A DNA stretch of 31,504 nt. Origin: Candidatus Geocrenenecus sp. JGI 0000106-J15. GTDB lineage: Archaea > Thermoproteota > Nitrososphaeria_A > Caldarchaeales > Wolframiiraptoraceae. The translations under genes were made by a program, and so were the position numbers. The stretch covers positions 4,971-36,474 of the forward strand of contig ASPF01000026.1 in NCBI GenBank assembly GCA_000405685.1, written 5' to 3'. Below are positions 14,398 to 23,107 of the stretch, piece by piece (position 1 is the stretch's first letter; every line of letters begins with the position of its first letter). The notes beneath the pieces are model-generated. The model was not told the origin of the DNA. It made no database searches and saw only the letters and a list, made by a program, of their open reading frames with translations.

Positions 14398-14946
14398 ATG
14401 GGTTTAATAGAGGTTAAACCTCGTTCTTTCGTTTATCTTCTACAACCTAAACCTGTAGCTATAATTGTTTCCATAGATTCTTCTGGGAAGCCTAATGGTA
14501 TGTCTGCTGCATGGCTTACGCCTACTTCTAGAGATCCTCCATTATTAGCTGTAGCAATCTCTCCAAAGAGATATACATATGAATTGATTAAGCAGTCTAA
14601 AGATTTTACAGTGAACATCCTCGACGCCAGCATGGTTGATGAATCAGAGCTTTTTGGAAGCTATTCTGGAAGAAGCGTGGATAAGTTTAAGAAATCTAAG
14701 CTCACCCTGGCTAGATCGAGGATAGTTAAGTCTCCATATATTGCTGAAGCAGTCACTGCACTAGAATGTACTTTATACAATGATTATCCTGGAGGAGACC
14801 ATCAATTGATTATAGGGAAGGTTGAGAAAGCATATGTTAGAGAAGAAGCATTAGAAGAAGACACATACAATATAGCCAAAGTCAAGATACTGCTGTATCT
14901 AGGAAACGGAAAATATACGACGACACTGGATAAACAAGTTACATGA
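14398..14946 (+). CDS. Flavin reductase family protein (flavoredoxin-like)
   Basis: A 182-residue FMN-binding protein of the flavin reductase/DIM6-NTAB family. Typical features are PRSFVYLLQPKPVAIIVSID at the start, the FMN-binding NGMSAAWLTPTSRDPPLLAV, RYTYELIKQSKDFTVNI, and the later GGDHQLIIGKVEKAYV. Relatives reduce FMN or act as flavoredoxins in electron transfer. It stands alone with an upstream gap of about 130 bases and is divergent from rimI. Confidence 0.88.
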   Translation: MGLIEVKPRSFVYLLQPKPVAIIVSIDSSGKPNGMSAAWLTPTSRDPPLLAVAISPKRYTYELIKQSKDFTVNILDASMVDESELFGSYSGRSVDKFKKSKLTLARSRIVKSPYIAEAVTALECTLYNDYPGGDHQLIIGKVEKAYVREEALEEDTYNIAKVKILLYLGNGKYTTTLDKQVT

Positions 14947-14966
14947 AGATAATTAACTAGAATATT

Positions 14967-14975
14967 TTTATATAA
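14967..14975 (+). promoter_or_regulatory. TATA box of the ZIP transporter gene
   Basis: TTTATATAA is centred 26 bases before ATG 14997, the spacing expected for a leaderless archaeal transcript; this decides the start in favour of ATG 14997 over TTG 14988. Confidence 0.6.
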
Positions 14976-14996
14976 TAAGATCTCCAATTGCTTAAG

Positions 14997-15779
14997 ATGA
15001 TTTCTGAATTACTTGTATGGATTACTAATGGAGATCTAGTTCTAATGGGGTTAATTGGAGGAACAATAGGAGCAGTACTGAATCTCCTAGGGGCTACACC
15101 TATACTCTTTCTTAAATCATACCCAAAGATATTGTTGGAGGCTGGGCTTGGCTTCGCAGCAGGAGTTATGCTAGCTGCAAGCTTCACTAGCTTAATTCTC
15201 CCAGGCATAAATTATGGAGGTATATTAGCAGTAGTAGCTGGAATAGCGATTGGAGCAGTAACTATATCGTTTATAGATTACCTGATGCCTCATCTACATT
15301 TTGTTAAAGGTAAAGAGGGGAGATCATCAAGTAGGCTCAAAGCTATATGGCTGTTTGTATTCGCTATAACTATTCATAATATGCCCGAAGGTTTAGCAGT
15401 AGGTATAGGGTTCGGGTCGGGAGACCTTGTTACTGGGATATCGTTAATGCTTGCAATAGGTCTACAAAACATTCCTGAAGGATTATCTGTGGGGTTCTCA
15501 CTTCTAGCCACCAGAGAATATAGTAGAGGAAGAGCTTACACGATATCAGTAATATCAGGGTTTGTTGAACCTCCTCTCGCTCTCCTCGGAGCATATCTTA
15601 CATCTATATTCACAAACATAATACCTTACGCAATGGGGTTTGCAGCAGGCGCAATGATCTATGTGGTAAGCGATGAGATAATCCCCGAAACACATAGATC
15701 AGGAGAGGAGAGAACATCAACCTACAGTTTAATGATCGGATTAATAGTAATGCTCATACTAGATGTAGCCTTATCCTAG
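14997..15779 (+). CDS. ZIP family metal transporter (ZupT-like)
   Basis: A 260-residue integral membrane protein with about eight hydrophobic helices. The two metal-site helices typical of ZIP carriers are present: HNMPEGLAVGIGFG (helix IV) and NIPEGLSVGFSLL (helix V). The histidine and PEG motifs bind zinc or iron in the family. An upstream helix keeps HLHF (PHLHFVKG) before the variable loop. It probably imports divalent metals such as zinc across the cytoplasmic membrane. The leaderless start at ATG 14997 is supported by its TATA box. Monocistronic. Confidence 0.92.
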   Translation: MISELLVWITNGDLVLMGLIGGTIGAVLNLLGATPILFLKSYPKILLEAGLGFAAGVMLAASFTSLILPGINYGGILAVVAGIAIGAVTISFIDYLMPHLHFVKGKEGRSSSRLKAIWLFVFAITIHNMPEGLAVGIGFGSGDLVTGISLMLAIGLQNIPEGLSVGFSLLATREYSRGRAYTISVISGFVEPPLALLGAYLTSIFTNIIPYAMGFAAGAMIYVVSDEIIPETHRSGEERTSTYSLMIGLIVMLILDVALS

Positions 15780-15817
15780 AATCTAGCATAAATTCTACAA
15801 GCCTTATCTCCAGCATA

Positions 15818-16372
15818 TTAATAATAATTCTGAACTTTCTGTATAATGTTGATCATCTTCCTCCTTATAGGTTCATCTACTCTTACTAGCACAGCCCCCT
15901 TCTTTGGCTGCCCATACACTACCACTGAATTGTCTGGAGAAGATAATATAGCTGATAGAGCTAGCAAGTCTTCTTCACCATCTATCTTTAATATTATAGG
16001 CCATGCTTCAGGAGAATGTATCAATTCATGTAATATCCTAGCAGATGAAGGCGATATAGTTCCTGGCTCATTAATCGACTCTACGATATTTTCTAGAAAT
16101 ACTAAGTCTACGGGTTTTTCTATTCTCTCAATCTTTCCATCAATAATATATATATCAACTTTAACATTGTGTTGATATAGTTTACTAGAGATATAATCGC
16201 CAACAGCGATAACAATAGGCGGCTTAATCCCTTCAATCATTCGTTTTAATCTTAAAGTTACTTCATCATGGTCCCTTCCTGTAACAAGTTCTCCAATAGG
16301 TTCTCTCAGGTTTTCCTTCATCTCTTCTGTAAAGATGATCTTTGAACGTGGAGGCCAGAGAACGCTTCTCAC
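15818..16372 (-). CDS. GTP-dependent dephospho-CoA kinase (DUF359)
   Basis: A 184-residue archaeal enzyme that makes CoA from dephospho-CoA using GTP. Recognised from the family pattern: LREPIGELVTG near the start, VAVGDYISSKLY-type strand-loop (IVIAVGDYISSKL), DIYIIDGKIERIEKP, EPGTISPSSARIL, IDGEEDLLALSAIL and VVYGQPKKGAVLVRV. It lies 77 bases after spt4 on the same strand. A kinase next to RNA polymerase genes is a common archaeal arrangement. The gene is complete. Confidence 0.92.
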   Translation of the reverse strand: MRSVLWPPRSKIIFTEEMKENLREPIGELVTGRDHDEVTLRLKRMIEGIKPPIVIAVGDYISSKLYQHNVKVDIYIIDGKIERIEKPVDLVFLENIVESINEPGTISPSSARILHELIHSPEAWPIILKIDGEEDLLALSAILSSPDNSVVVYGQPKKGAVLVRVDEPIRRKMINIIQKVQNYY

Positions 16373-16449
16373 GAAGTTCCCACTCTCTGAGGAGAATTAA
16401 AACTTAAAGCTTCTCTCAGATATAAAATCAATGAAGGCTACGATTAGTT

Positions 16450-16641
16450 CTAAGTCTTCGTAGCATATGCTCCTGGCTTCTTTAATCCAAGTTCTTTCGC
16501 AATCTCTGATTTCTCAGGATCTATTATTATGATTAATCCTGAATAATTTGTTGTTAAGTTTGTTGAACCACAGTTATCACATCCACTGCTGGTAGTTATT
16601 CTTCTACAATTCATGCATGCTTTCTCCCTCGACCCAGGCAT
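16450..16641 (-). CDS. spt4: Transcription elongation factor Spt4 (RpoE'')
   Basis: A 63-residue zinc-ribbon protein with cysteines CMNC (9, 12) and CDNC (21, 24), the archaeal Spt4 pattern, and the end IAKELGLKKPGAYATKT typical of the family. It dimerises with Spt5 and increases RNA polymerase processivity. It starts four bases after the stop of rpo7; this pair is widely conserved in archaea. Confidence 0.95.
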   Translation of the reverse strand: MPGSREKACMNCRRITTSSGCDNCGSTNLTTNYSGLIIIIDPEKSEIAKELGLKKPGAYATKT

Positions 16642-16645
16642 ACTT

Positions 16646-17218
16646 CTACCCCTCTTCAGCTATAGTCTTTGCTTTCATCTGCTCTAAGCTCTCCTTAATC
16701 CATTGAATCTTCCCAAGGTATGGCTGACGCGTCGTAACACTGATCTTTCCAGCTCTACCTGGAGATATTGAGACTGCAACTATTCTAAATCTAACGTCAT
16801 CTCCTACTTCTAGTTTCTTTCCAGTCTTCTTTCCTAGTAGTACAGAATGTCTCTCATCATAAGATAAGTAGTCATCCATTATCTGGGAGATATGTAGTAA
16901 TGCATCCATCGGTCCAACCCTAATGAATGTGCCGAATTCTGTAATCTCAACTATTTCTCCCTCACCTACTTCTTGTGTTTTAGGAGAGAAAATGAGTAGT
17001 CTTGCTCTAGCTTTATGGTAGATTGAGCCATCTCGAGGAAGGAGAACCCCTATGGGCTCTACATCTGCATCAATGATCATTACAACGTATCCTACATCTT
17101 CTATAACAGTTCCCTCATACAAGTTTCTAAGCCTATCGATAGCGGCCTCCCTAAGAGGTTTAGTAAAATCCTTGGGAGGTATGCCTATAACCTCTTCCAA
17201 CTCAATAAGTGTGAACAT
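16646..17218 (-). CDS. rpo7: RNA polymerase subunit Rpo7 (RpoE')
   Basis: A 190-residue subunit of the archaeal RNA polymerase stalk. The N-terminal tip domain carries DVGYVVMIIDADVEPIGVLL. The C-terminal S1 RNA-binding domain begins with VGEGEIVEITEFGTFIRVGP and contains LLHISQIMDDYLSYD. With Rpo4 it binds emerging RNA and aids initiation and termination. GGATATATTTT on the minus strand (about 17258-17268) lies some 45 bases before the start and can serve as TATA box. First gene of the rpo7-spt4-dephospho-CoA kinase unit. Confidence 0.95.
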   Translation of the reverse strand: MFTLIELEEVIGIPPKDFTKPLREAAIDRLRNLYEGTVIEDVGYVVMIIDADVEPIGVLLPRDGSIYHKARARLLIFSPKTQEVGEGEIVEITEFGTFIRVGPMDALLHISQIMDDYLSYDERHSVLLGKKTGKKLEVGDDVRFRIVAVSISPGRAGKISVTTRQPYLGKIQWIKESLEQMKAKTIAEEG

Positions 17219-17399
17219 TTTCCAACACTCAAGATCCTTTAATACAATTTTCTAACAAAATATATCCTTTTCCCTACTTTGTAAAAACCAAAGTTGGAGC
17301 TATTATTTAGCTGTATCCTTCAACCCGTAAGTAGGTATGAATGGAATAGACTCAAATTATAGAATAGTATACTAGTTATTGCTAAGGAGGTCTCATATT

Positions 17400-18977
17400 T
17401 TGGCTCAGATCTCTAAGCTTCAAAATCTACTCACTTTTGAAGAATACAATCTTGTTTCAAGCATATTGGAAGAAGTAGGTTTTAAGCTAAACCAAGACTT
17501 GAAGATGATGGATGATAGAATTCTTGAAGCATTCGCTAGACTACTGGTAGAGAGAACACAATCAAAAGATATGAGGAAGAAGATAGTAGACGCATTTAAA
17601 CAGTTACTTGAAGAATCTGGAAACCCTATAGCCAGCAAGTTTAATCCTAGGACGCCTATGAGCATCCTCCCACCTCAAGTTAGAAAGAATAGCTTTCAAG
17701 AAGTCAGGAAAGGCTATACTCTAGAAGAAGGAGTTAGAGAAGCTCAAAGATGTTTAACATGTAAGAACCCTAGATGTGTTGAAGCATGCCCAATACATTT
17801 CGGTATACCTGCAGTATTCAAGTTGATCTCTCAAGGCAAGATTGACGCAGCTTATAAGCTATCTCTTTCTTATTATCCATGTCTTGGAACAACAGGTAGA
17901 ATATGTGTAAGATTCTGTGAAGATGCATGTATAATGAATGAGTTAGGATTGGAACCTCTTGCTATAAGATACTCACATAGAGTTGTTGCAGATTATGCTG
18001 ACAAAACTAGTATCCAGCTAACATCTAAGCCATCGACAGGCAAGAAGATAGCTATCGTAGGTTCAGGTCCAGCAGGATTAAATGCAGCCTATCATTTAAC
18101 GTTAAATGGTTACTCAGTAACAGTATATGAGGCAGCTGACAAGATCGGCGGAATGCTTAGGCTGTCTATTCCAGAGTTTAGGCTTCCATCAAACATCGTT
18201 GAAGATGAGGTTGCCATGCTAAAGAAATTAGGTATAAAATTTGAGCTAGGAAAGAAAGTAGGTAGAGATATATCAATATCTGATTTAACAAAAGAATATG
18301 ATGCGGTATTCATCGGCGCTGGAGCGAGTAAGCCTAAAACGATGGGTATCCCAGGAGAAGATCTTCAAGGAGTCATACAGGCATTACCATTTCTATACAA
18401 AGCTAAGAATGGAGAGATTAATAAGATCTCTGGAAGGGTCTGGGTAATCGGTGGAGGAGATGTAGCAATGGATGCAGCTAGAACATCTTTAAGATTAGGT
18501 GCTTCACAAGTAAAGATAATGTATAGAAGAAGTAGGGCTGAAATGCCTGCAGACCTTGAACAGATAAATGATGTAGAAGAAGAAGGAATCGAGATAGTAA
18601 TCCTTGCTACACCAATAGAATTCATAGGAGAGAATGGAGTGTTGAAGAAGATGAAATGTATAAGAATGAAGCTTGGTGAGCCTGGACCAGACGGTAGGAG
18701 GAGACCAGAACCTATACCAGGCTCAGAATTTATAGAAGAAGTAGACTATGCAATACTAGCTATAGGACAAGATCCTGAGCTAGATTTTATCAAGCCTGAA
18801 GATGGTATAGAGTTAACAAAATGGGGCACTATCAAGGTGGATGAGAACATGGCCACAACTCGAATAGGAGTATTTGCAGGAGGAGATGCTGTAAGAGGAC
18901 CTGCAACAGCTATAGAAGCATTCGCAGACGGTAAGAAAGCTGCTGAATCAATCCATAGATACCTACAATCTAAGTAG
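17400..18977 (+). CDS. GltA/NfnB-like NAD(P)H-dependent oxidoreductase with extra N-terminal domain
   Basis: A 525-residue FAD/NAD(P) protein of the glutamate synthase small subunit family. TTG 17400 is preceded at a normal distance by AAGGAGG (17384-17390). Residues about 95-200 form the iron-sulfur domain with cysteines 118, 121, 126, 130, 161, 169, 173 and 177 (CLTCKNPRCVEACP; PCLGTTGRICVRFCEDAC). GSGPAG (221-226) binds FAD and VIGGGDVAMDAA binds NAD(P); FAGGDAVRGP closes the flavin site. Stand-alone archaeal relatives are annotated as NADPH-GltA or NfnB. No glutamate synthase large subunit or NfnA is adjacent, so the partner is unknown. The first about 90 residues are a helical extension not usual in the family. 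Confidence 0.88.
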   Translation: MAQISKLQNLLTFEEYNLVSSILEEVGFKLNQDLKMMDDRILEAFARLLVERTQSKDMRKKIVDAFKQLLEESGNPIASKFNPRTPMSILPPQVRKNSFQEVRKGYTLEEGVREAQRCLTCKNPRCVEACPIHFGIPAVFKLISQGKIDAAYKLSLSYYPCLGTTGRICVRFCEDACIMNELGLEPLAIRYSHRVVADYADKTSIQLTSKPSTGKKIAIVGSGPAGLNAAYHLTLNGYSVTVYEAADKIGGMLRLSIPEFRLPSNIVEDEVAMLKKLGIKFELGKKVGRDISISDLTKEYDAVFIGAGASKPKTMGIPGEDLQGVIQALPFLYKAKNGEINKISGRVWVIGGGDVAMDAARTSLRLGASQVKIMYRRSRAEMPADLEQINDVEEEGIEIVILATPIEFIGENGVLKKMKCIRMKLGEPGPDGRRRPEPIPGSEFIEEVDYAILAIGQDPELDFIKPEDGIELTKWGTIKVDENMATTRIGVFAGGDAVRGPATAIEAFADGKKAAESIHRYLQSK

Positions 18978-19014
18978 GAGAATTTTCAGGGCTTCATAGT
19001 TTAACATCGACTTC

Positions 19015-19704
19015 CTAGTATTCTACAACTACTATTACATGGTCTTTCTCATATGGTTCGAGATTAACTACTTCAAGTATCTTGAATGAGTTTTCTTCAA
19101 GTATTCTTATCTCTCTCTTATAGACTATCTCAGGCTCCTCAATACTATCAATACTTCTAGCTTTTACAGCTATCATCCCATGACCTCCATTCTTCAATGT
19201 TAGGATGGCATTATCAACAAGTATCTTAGCCTGTTCTGGTTGAGCGACATCACAATATATTAAATCGACTTTCCCAACCATATGTACGTATTCTCTAGGT
19301 TTACGTGCATCTGCAAAGATTGGAATAACATTTTTTCTATACTGGACGACGTTCTGCTTAAACTGTATCATAACTCTTGGGGCAAAATCTACTCCATAGA
19401 GTATCCCCTTGTTGCCTATAATGTCGGAGACATGGCTTGCAGTAGTACCAGTTGCAGATCCTAAGTAGAGAACCTTAAACCCTTCTGTAACATATATCTG
19501 CTTAATCTTATTCCATATAGCTGCAGCAAGCTTACTACGATATGGGCTCCATGCTCTATACTCTTCTCCACCAACTCTGAATAATCTCTCTCCATAGACC
19601 TGGATTCCTGGAGCAAGATTCTTTGTTGCAAGAGTTTTTTCTCCCTCATCATCTATAATCCAGTAGACTCCATTGAATTTCTCATGAGTTTTAACAACTA
19701 CCAT
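19015..19704 (-). CDS. flpA: Fibrillarin-like rRNA/tRNA 2'-O-methyltransferase
   Basis: A 229-residue SAM-dependent methyltransferase of box C/D RNPs. The SAM motif VLYLGSATGTTASHVSD is at about residues 78-94, followed by YGVDFAPRVM and PIFADARKP, IYCDVAQPEQ, and GHGMIAVKARSID, as in archaeal fibrillarins. It methylates ribose 2'-OH groups at sites chosen by C/D guide RNAs. It lies 77 bases downstream of nop5 on the same strand, the usual archaeal pairing. Confidence 0.96.
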   Translation of the reverse strand: MVVVKTHEKFNGVYWIIDDEGEKTLATKNLAPGIQVYGERLFRVGGEEYRAWSPYRSKLAAAIWNKIKQIYVTEGFKVLYLGSATGTTASHVSDIIGNKGILYGVDFAPRVMIQFKQNVVQYRKNVIPIFADARKPREYVHMVGKVDLIYCDVAQPEQAKILVDNAILTLKNGGHGMIAVKARSIDSIEEPEIVYKREIRILEENSFKILEVVNLEPYEKDHVIVVVEY

Positions 19705-19781
19705 TTCTACCAGTTAGATCTTCTGAGAGTTAAGATAAAAAGTTTGATATATTCTCATCTATCATATCTTCTACTTCCACT

Positions 19782-20981
19782 TCATTTACGTTTCTTCTTC
19801 TCTATAGTCTTCTTCTCTGGCTTACGCATAGGCTTAATCTTCCTAGCAGGTGGTTGAGCATATTTCTTCTTGATCTCAGCTAGTCTTTCTTCTAAAGCCT
19901 TCCTCAACTCTGCACTTCTATCTTCTCTAGAAAAGTAATCAATCCTAGCAGCAATAGAGATCTTTGTAGCTAGAAGTCTTGCAATCTTACCTCTCTGCCA
20001 CTTTGGAGAGCCGTGAGTATATGGATGCTGAAATATCACTCCATGTTTTGGAGCACCTTTACCTGTTCTGAAAAATCTGAAAAGAGCTTTTTCTGCTCCA
20101 AGAACTTGGATTGTGCTAGCAGGAAGCTTAGCGAGTTTTTCCAACCCTCCTGCTAGTGATATAAGTTTAGCTCCAAGTATTGCTCCAGCTACTGCTGAGA
20201 GGTTTGGAGCCTCAGAGTTCATCAATTCTCTGATATATGCTTCTTGTTGACGTTTCATTTCAACTAGTCTAAGACCTTCTCTTGCAACTCTCTTGAGTTG
20301 TTCTTCATCTTCGGGGCCTAAGTCTGCTCCAATAGATTTCGAGGCTTTCTCCATTACTGCTTTAGCTTCCTTTTCTCCAATGAGTCTTGATAAATTCTCT
20401 AGATTGAACTTACTTCTAGCTCCAAGTTCAGCTACTATCTTCATGTATTTTTCAGGATCTTCTAACATGTCGGCAAGCTCTGGAAAGTGTAAGCTATACC
20501 ATTCTCTACATCTAGTATAGAACATGTTTATCTGCTTATCTAAGTCTTCTAAGACGTGGATAGCGTATACGATCATCATATCTCTCCTAGATACAGCTTC
20601 CTTTAATTGGATCGATAAGACAGCATCAGATATCTTCCTTAATCTATCTCTATACTCTTCAATACTTCCAACTATACCCTTATCAACTAGCAAGCTCTCA
20701 ACATCTATAGATGTAGAAGATTCTGAAAACCTATATTCAGGAAAATTTAATGAAAGACTGTTAATAAGCTGAGGGGGATCAATTAAAAATTCTCTGAAGC
20801 CCTTAGAAGAAAGCTCATTAATGATTTCTTTTACATCTTCTATTAATTCACCTTTGATAGTTCTAGAATATTTTAAGAGAGCATCTTCTAGATCTTTAAA
20901 CATTCTATAAGTAATTATTTTTCCATCATCCCCTATGGAGATTACGCCGAGAGGGGTCACAAGTAGATTAATAGATGACAT
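19782..20981 (-). CDS. nop5: Nop5/Nop56-58 C/D RNP core protein
   Basis: A 399-residue scaffold of box C/D ribonucleoproteins. An N-terminal fibrillarin-binding domain is followed by a long coiled coil and the Nop domain, recognised by MNSEAPNLSAVAGAILGAKL, LASTIQVLGAEKALF-like sequence (LPASTIQVLGAEKALFRFF) and GVIFQHPYTHGSPKWQRGKI. A lysine-rich tail (KIKPMRKPEKKTIEKKKRK) ends the protein. It is co-oriented with fibrillarin. The presence of this pair shows that the organism uses guide-RNA-directed rRNA modification. Confidence 0.96.
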   Translation of the reverse strand: MSSINLLVTPLGVISIGDDGKIITYRMFKDLEDALLKYSRTIKGELIEDVKEIINELSSKGFREFLIDPPQLINSLSLNFPEYRFSESSTSIDVESLLVDKGIVGSIEEYRDRLRKISDAVLSIQLKEAVSRRDMMIVYAIHVLEDLDKQINMFYTRCREWYSLHFPELADMLEDPEKYMKIVAELGARSKFNLENLSRLIGEKEAKAVMEKASKSIGADLGPEDEEQLKRVAREGLRLVEMKRQQEAYIRELMNSEAPNLSAVAGAILGAKLISLAGGLEKLAKLPASTIQVLGAEKALFRFFRTGKGAPKHGVIFQHPYTHGSPKWQRGKIARLLATKISIAARIDYFSREDRSAELRKALEERLAEIKKKYAQPPARKIKPMRKPEKKTIEKKKRK

Positions 20982-21010
20982 ACTCTCAACATTATATCTA
21001 AAAAGAGCGG

Positions 21011-21019
21011 TTTATAAGG
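21011..21019 (-). promoter_or_regulatory. TATA box of nop5
   Basis: TTTATAAGG on the plus strand (CCTTATAAA on the minus) is centred about 34 bases before ATG 20981, giving a predicted leader of only a few bases. Confidence 0.45.
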
Positions 21020-21120
21020 TTGGTTAAACATTTTAATGAAAAATAGAATCCTTAACACCATAAGAGTCTATTCACCTAGAGAACCTGATCTATTTACTCT
21101 GACCATTAGGAGGGCAATGC

Positions 21121-21128
21121 TTATATTC
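21121..21128 (+). promoter_or_regulatory. TATA box of the S30e gene
   Basis: TTATATTC is centred 29 bases before ATG 21153, consistent with a leaderless or near-leaderless transcript. Confidence 0.4.
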
Positions 21129-21152
21129 TGAAGCCTAATTATTGATTATGGT

Positions 21153-21317
21153 ATGCCGAGTCACGGTTCGATAACGAAGGCTGGAAAAGTTAGGTCTCAG
21201 ACACCTAAGATAGAAGCAAGACCTAAGAAAGGTACTATACCGAGAATTAGGAATAGATATAATTTCAATAAGAGGATATTAGAAGCTTCCTCTTCACAGA
21301 CTTCTGAAAGAATATAG
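21153..21317 (+). CDS. rps30e: Ribosomal protein S30e
   Basis: A 54-residue basic protein with the S30e signature MPSHGSITKAGKVRSQTPKI followed by RIRNRYNFNKRIL. This is a small-subunit protein found in eukaryotes and many Thermoproteota-type archaea. The length (about 50-60) is normal. A TATA-like TTATATTC lies upstream. It stands alone between nop5 (divergent) and the ornithine carbamoyltransferase gene (convergent, about 40 bases away). It is easily missed because of its size. Confidence 0.93.
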   Translation: MPSHGSITKAGKVRSQTPKIEARPKKGTIPRIRNRYNFNKRILEASSSQTSERI

Positions 21318-21359
21318 AAATATCCCTTACGGATTTCTAGATAAATCGTATTAATTGTT

Positions 21360-22319
21360 TTATATTAGTAGATATAGGAGAGCTTTGCTTGTATGTAGCC
21401 TATTTTCTGCTTGATCCCATACGAGTGAGTAGTCAGAATCTATTACTTCGTCTATGACTTCTTCACCTCTATGTGCAGGGAGAGGATGCATGAAGACTAC
21501 TCCATGTTTAGCTCTAGCTATTAACTCAGTATTAACTTGATATTTCGGATAGAAGATAGACATCTTCTTTCCTCTTTCTTCCTCCTGACCCATGCTGACG
21601 AAAACATCGGTCATTATAGCGTCAGCATTATTAACTGCCTCTGCCGGCTCAACAAATACGTTAATACTTGAACCAGACTGGCTAGCGTTTATCTTTGCCC
21701 ATTCAAGATACTTTGGATGAGGTTCATAGCCGCTTGGACATGCAACATTAACATTTATACCGAGTTTAGATGCACCGATCAATAGAGAGTTACATACATT
21801 GTTTCCATCACCTACCCATGCAATCGTTAATCCTCTCAGCTTCTTGAATCTCTCCCACAAAGTATAAAGGTCTGCAAGTATCTGTAATGGATGATTTATA
21901 TCTGATAAACCGTTTACAACTGGAATAGAGGAATATCTTGCTAGTTCTTCAAGGGTTTCATACTTGTATACCCGGGCCATGATTAAATGAACGTAGCGGG
22001 AGAGGACTCGAGCTGTATCAGCTATTGTCTCTCCTCTACCAAGCTGTAGCTCATTCCTACTTAGATAGAGGGCTTTACCACCAAGTTCTTCTACAGCTAC
22101 TTCAAATGATACTCTAGTCCTAGTGGAAGGTTTCTCAAAAATCATGGCCACACTTTTACCTTTAAGCTTATTAATCCGCTTCTTCCCTCTATACTTCTTA
22201 AGGATGCGTGTAGTCTTCAATATCTTCCAAATCTCTTCAGCTGAGAAATCTTGAAGTTCGAGAAAATCCCTACCTTTTAGATTAACCTTCTTTCTTGATG
22301 CATAACCTATTTCAGACAT
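21360..22319 (-). CDS. argF: Ornithine carbamoyltransferase
   Basis: A 319-residue enzyme of arginine synthesis (ornithine plus carbamoyl phosphate to citrulline). The carbamoyl-phosphate site STRTR is at 65-69, HPLQ (INHPLQILADL) is in the middle, and the ornithine loop is TDVFVSMGQEEE. The motif usually written HCLPAHRG in this family reads HPLPAHRG here, so the ornithine-contacting cysteine is replaced by proline (see findings). The SMG loop and AHRGEEV still favour ornithine over aspartate carbamoyltransferase. ATG 22319 is preferred; GTG 22331 would add four residues. Confidence 0.9.
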   Translation of the reverse strand: MSEIGYASRKKVNLKGRDFLELQDFSAEEIWKILKTTRILKKYRGKKRINKLKGKSVAMIFEKPSTRTRVSFEVAVEELGGKALYLSRNELQLGRGETIADTARVLSRYVHLIMARVYKYETLEELARYSSIPVVNGLSDINHPLQILADLYTLWERFKKLRGLTIAWVGDGNNVCNSLLIGASKLGINVNVACPSGYEPHPKYLEWAKINASQSGSSINVFVEPAEAVNNADAIMTDVFVSMGQEEERGKKMSIFYPKYQVNTELIARAKHGVVFMHPLPAHRGEEVIDEVIDSDYSLVWDQAENRLHTSKALLYLLI

Positions 22320-22398
22320 TACATATATCACGAATATCTGCTTAGATATTAGTTTTAACTAATTCACTAAACAGAATAGGATAAGATAATATCGGCTC

Positions 22399-23088
22399 TT
22401 AACATTTTATGATAACAGGGAAATCTGCATCATCGAGGAGTACTGAGCCATCTCCTTCTAGATGCATCTTAATAGATTTGATTAGAGCATTCAGCTTCAA
22501 AGATATGCAGAGAGTTGTTTTCAATCTAGAGTCTATATCGAAGTTTGGACGGAAATATTTTGCATAAGGATGTGCAGCGATGAAGACTATTGAAGTATTC
22601 TCCCCCATTAGTTTAAGCTTATTTAATATCTTGAAATGTCTTATACCACGTTCTGATATAGTATCTGGATACATTGCAGCACCATCATTAGATAGATATA
22701 CTGCCGACTTAAGCTCAAGAATAATATCATCTAATCCATTAGTTAAAAGATAATCAAATCTACATCCATCTTTAATTATCTCTTTTTTCTTTACTGTATA
22801 TCTTTGAAGCCATGGAATTAATCCTAGTTCTAATGCCTTCTCAAACATTCTAGCCTGGAGGGCTGTATCAATTAAAGCAGCAGAATCACCTAACCATACT
22901 CCTACAACTCTACCAGATACTTTTCTCTTGTTAGTTAGATTGATGTAAAGTATCCTAGACTCAGGGTAGAGAAGATCGTTCAATCTCCCAGTATTTGTTA
23001 AATGTAGTCTAAAGTTTTCTCTACCATCTGTTGCTATTACTGTTACCCTACTATCTCTCTTAACCACTTTAGCATGGAATAACTCCAA
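22399..23088 (-). CDS. sfsA: SfsA family DNA/RNA nuclease
   Basis: A 229-residue protein of the SfsA family. An N-terminal OB-like part (FRLHLTNTGRLNDLLYPES) is followed by a restriction-endonuclease-like core: RFDYLLTNG, the catalytic strand ILELKSAVYL, and AAMYPDTISERGIRHFKIL. SfsA of E. coli was named for sugar fermentation stimulation; family members have nuclease activity. The usual E-V-K of the core reads E-L-K. The gene begins 20 bases after the unknown gene at 23108 and probably shares its transcript. Confidence 0.88.
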   Translation of the reverse strand: MELFHAKVVKRDSRVTVIATDGRENFRLHLTNTGRLNDLLYPESRILYINLTNKRKVSGRVVGVWLGDSAALIDTALQARMFEKALELGLIPWLQRYTVKKKEIIKDGCRFDYLLTNGLDDIILELKSAVYLSNDGAAMYPDTISERGIRHFKILNKLKLMGENTSIVFIAAHPYAKYFRPNFDIDSRLKTTLCISLKLNALIKSIKMHLEGDGSVLLDDADFPVIIKC

Positions 23089-23107
23089 CTTAGTTAAAGT
23101 TATTCTC

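Noticed and set aside
21036..21131. A 31-codon ORF upstream of rps30e with an AGGAGG motif within it
   Set aside because: It overlaps the likely TATA box of rps30e, has no recognisable family and is too short to support.
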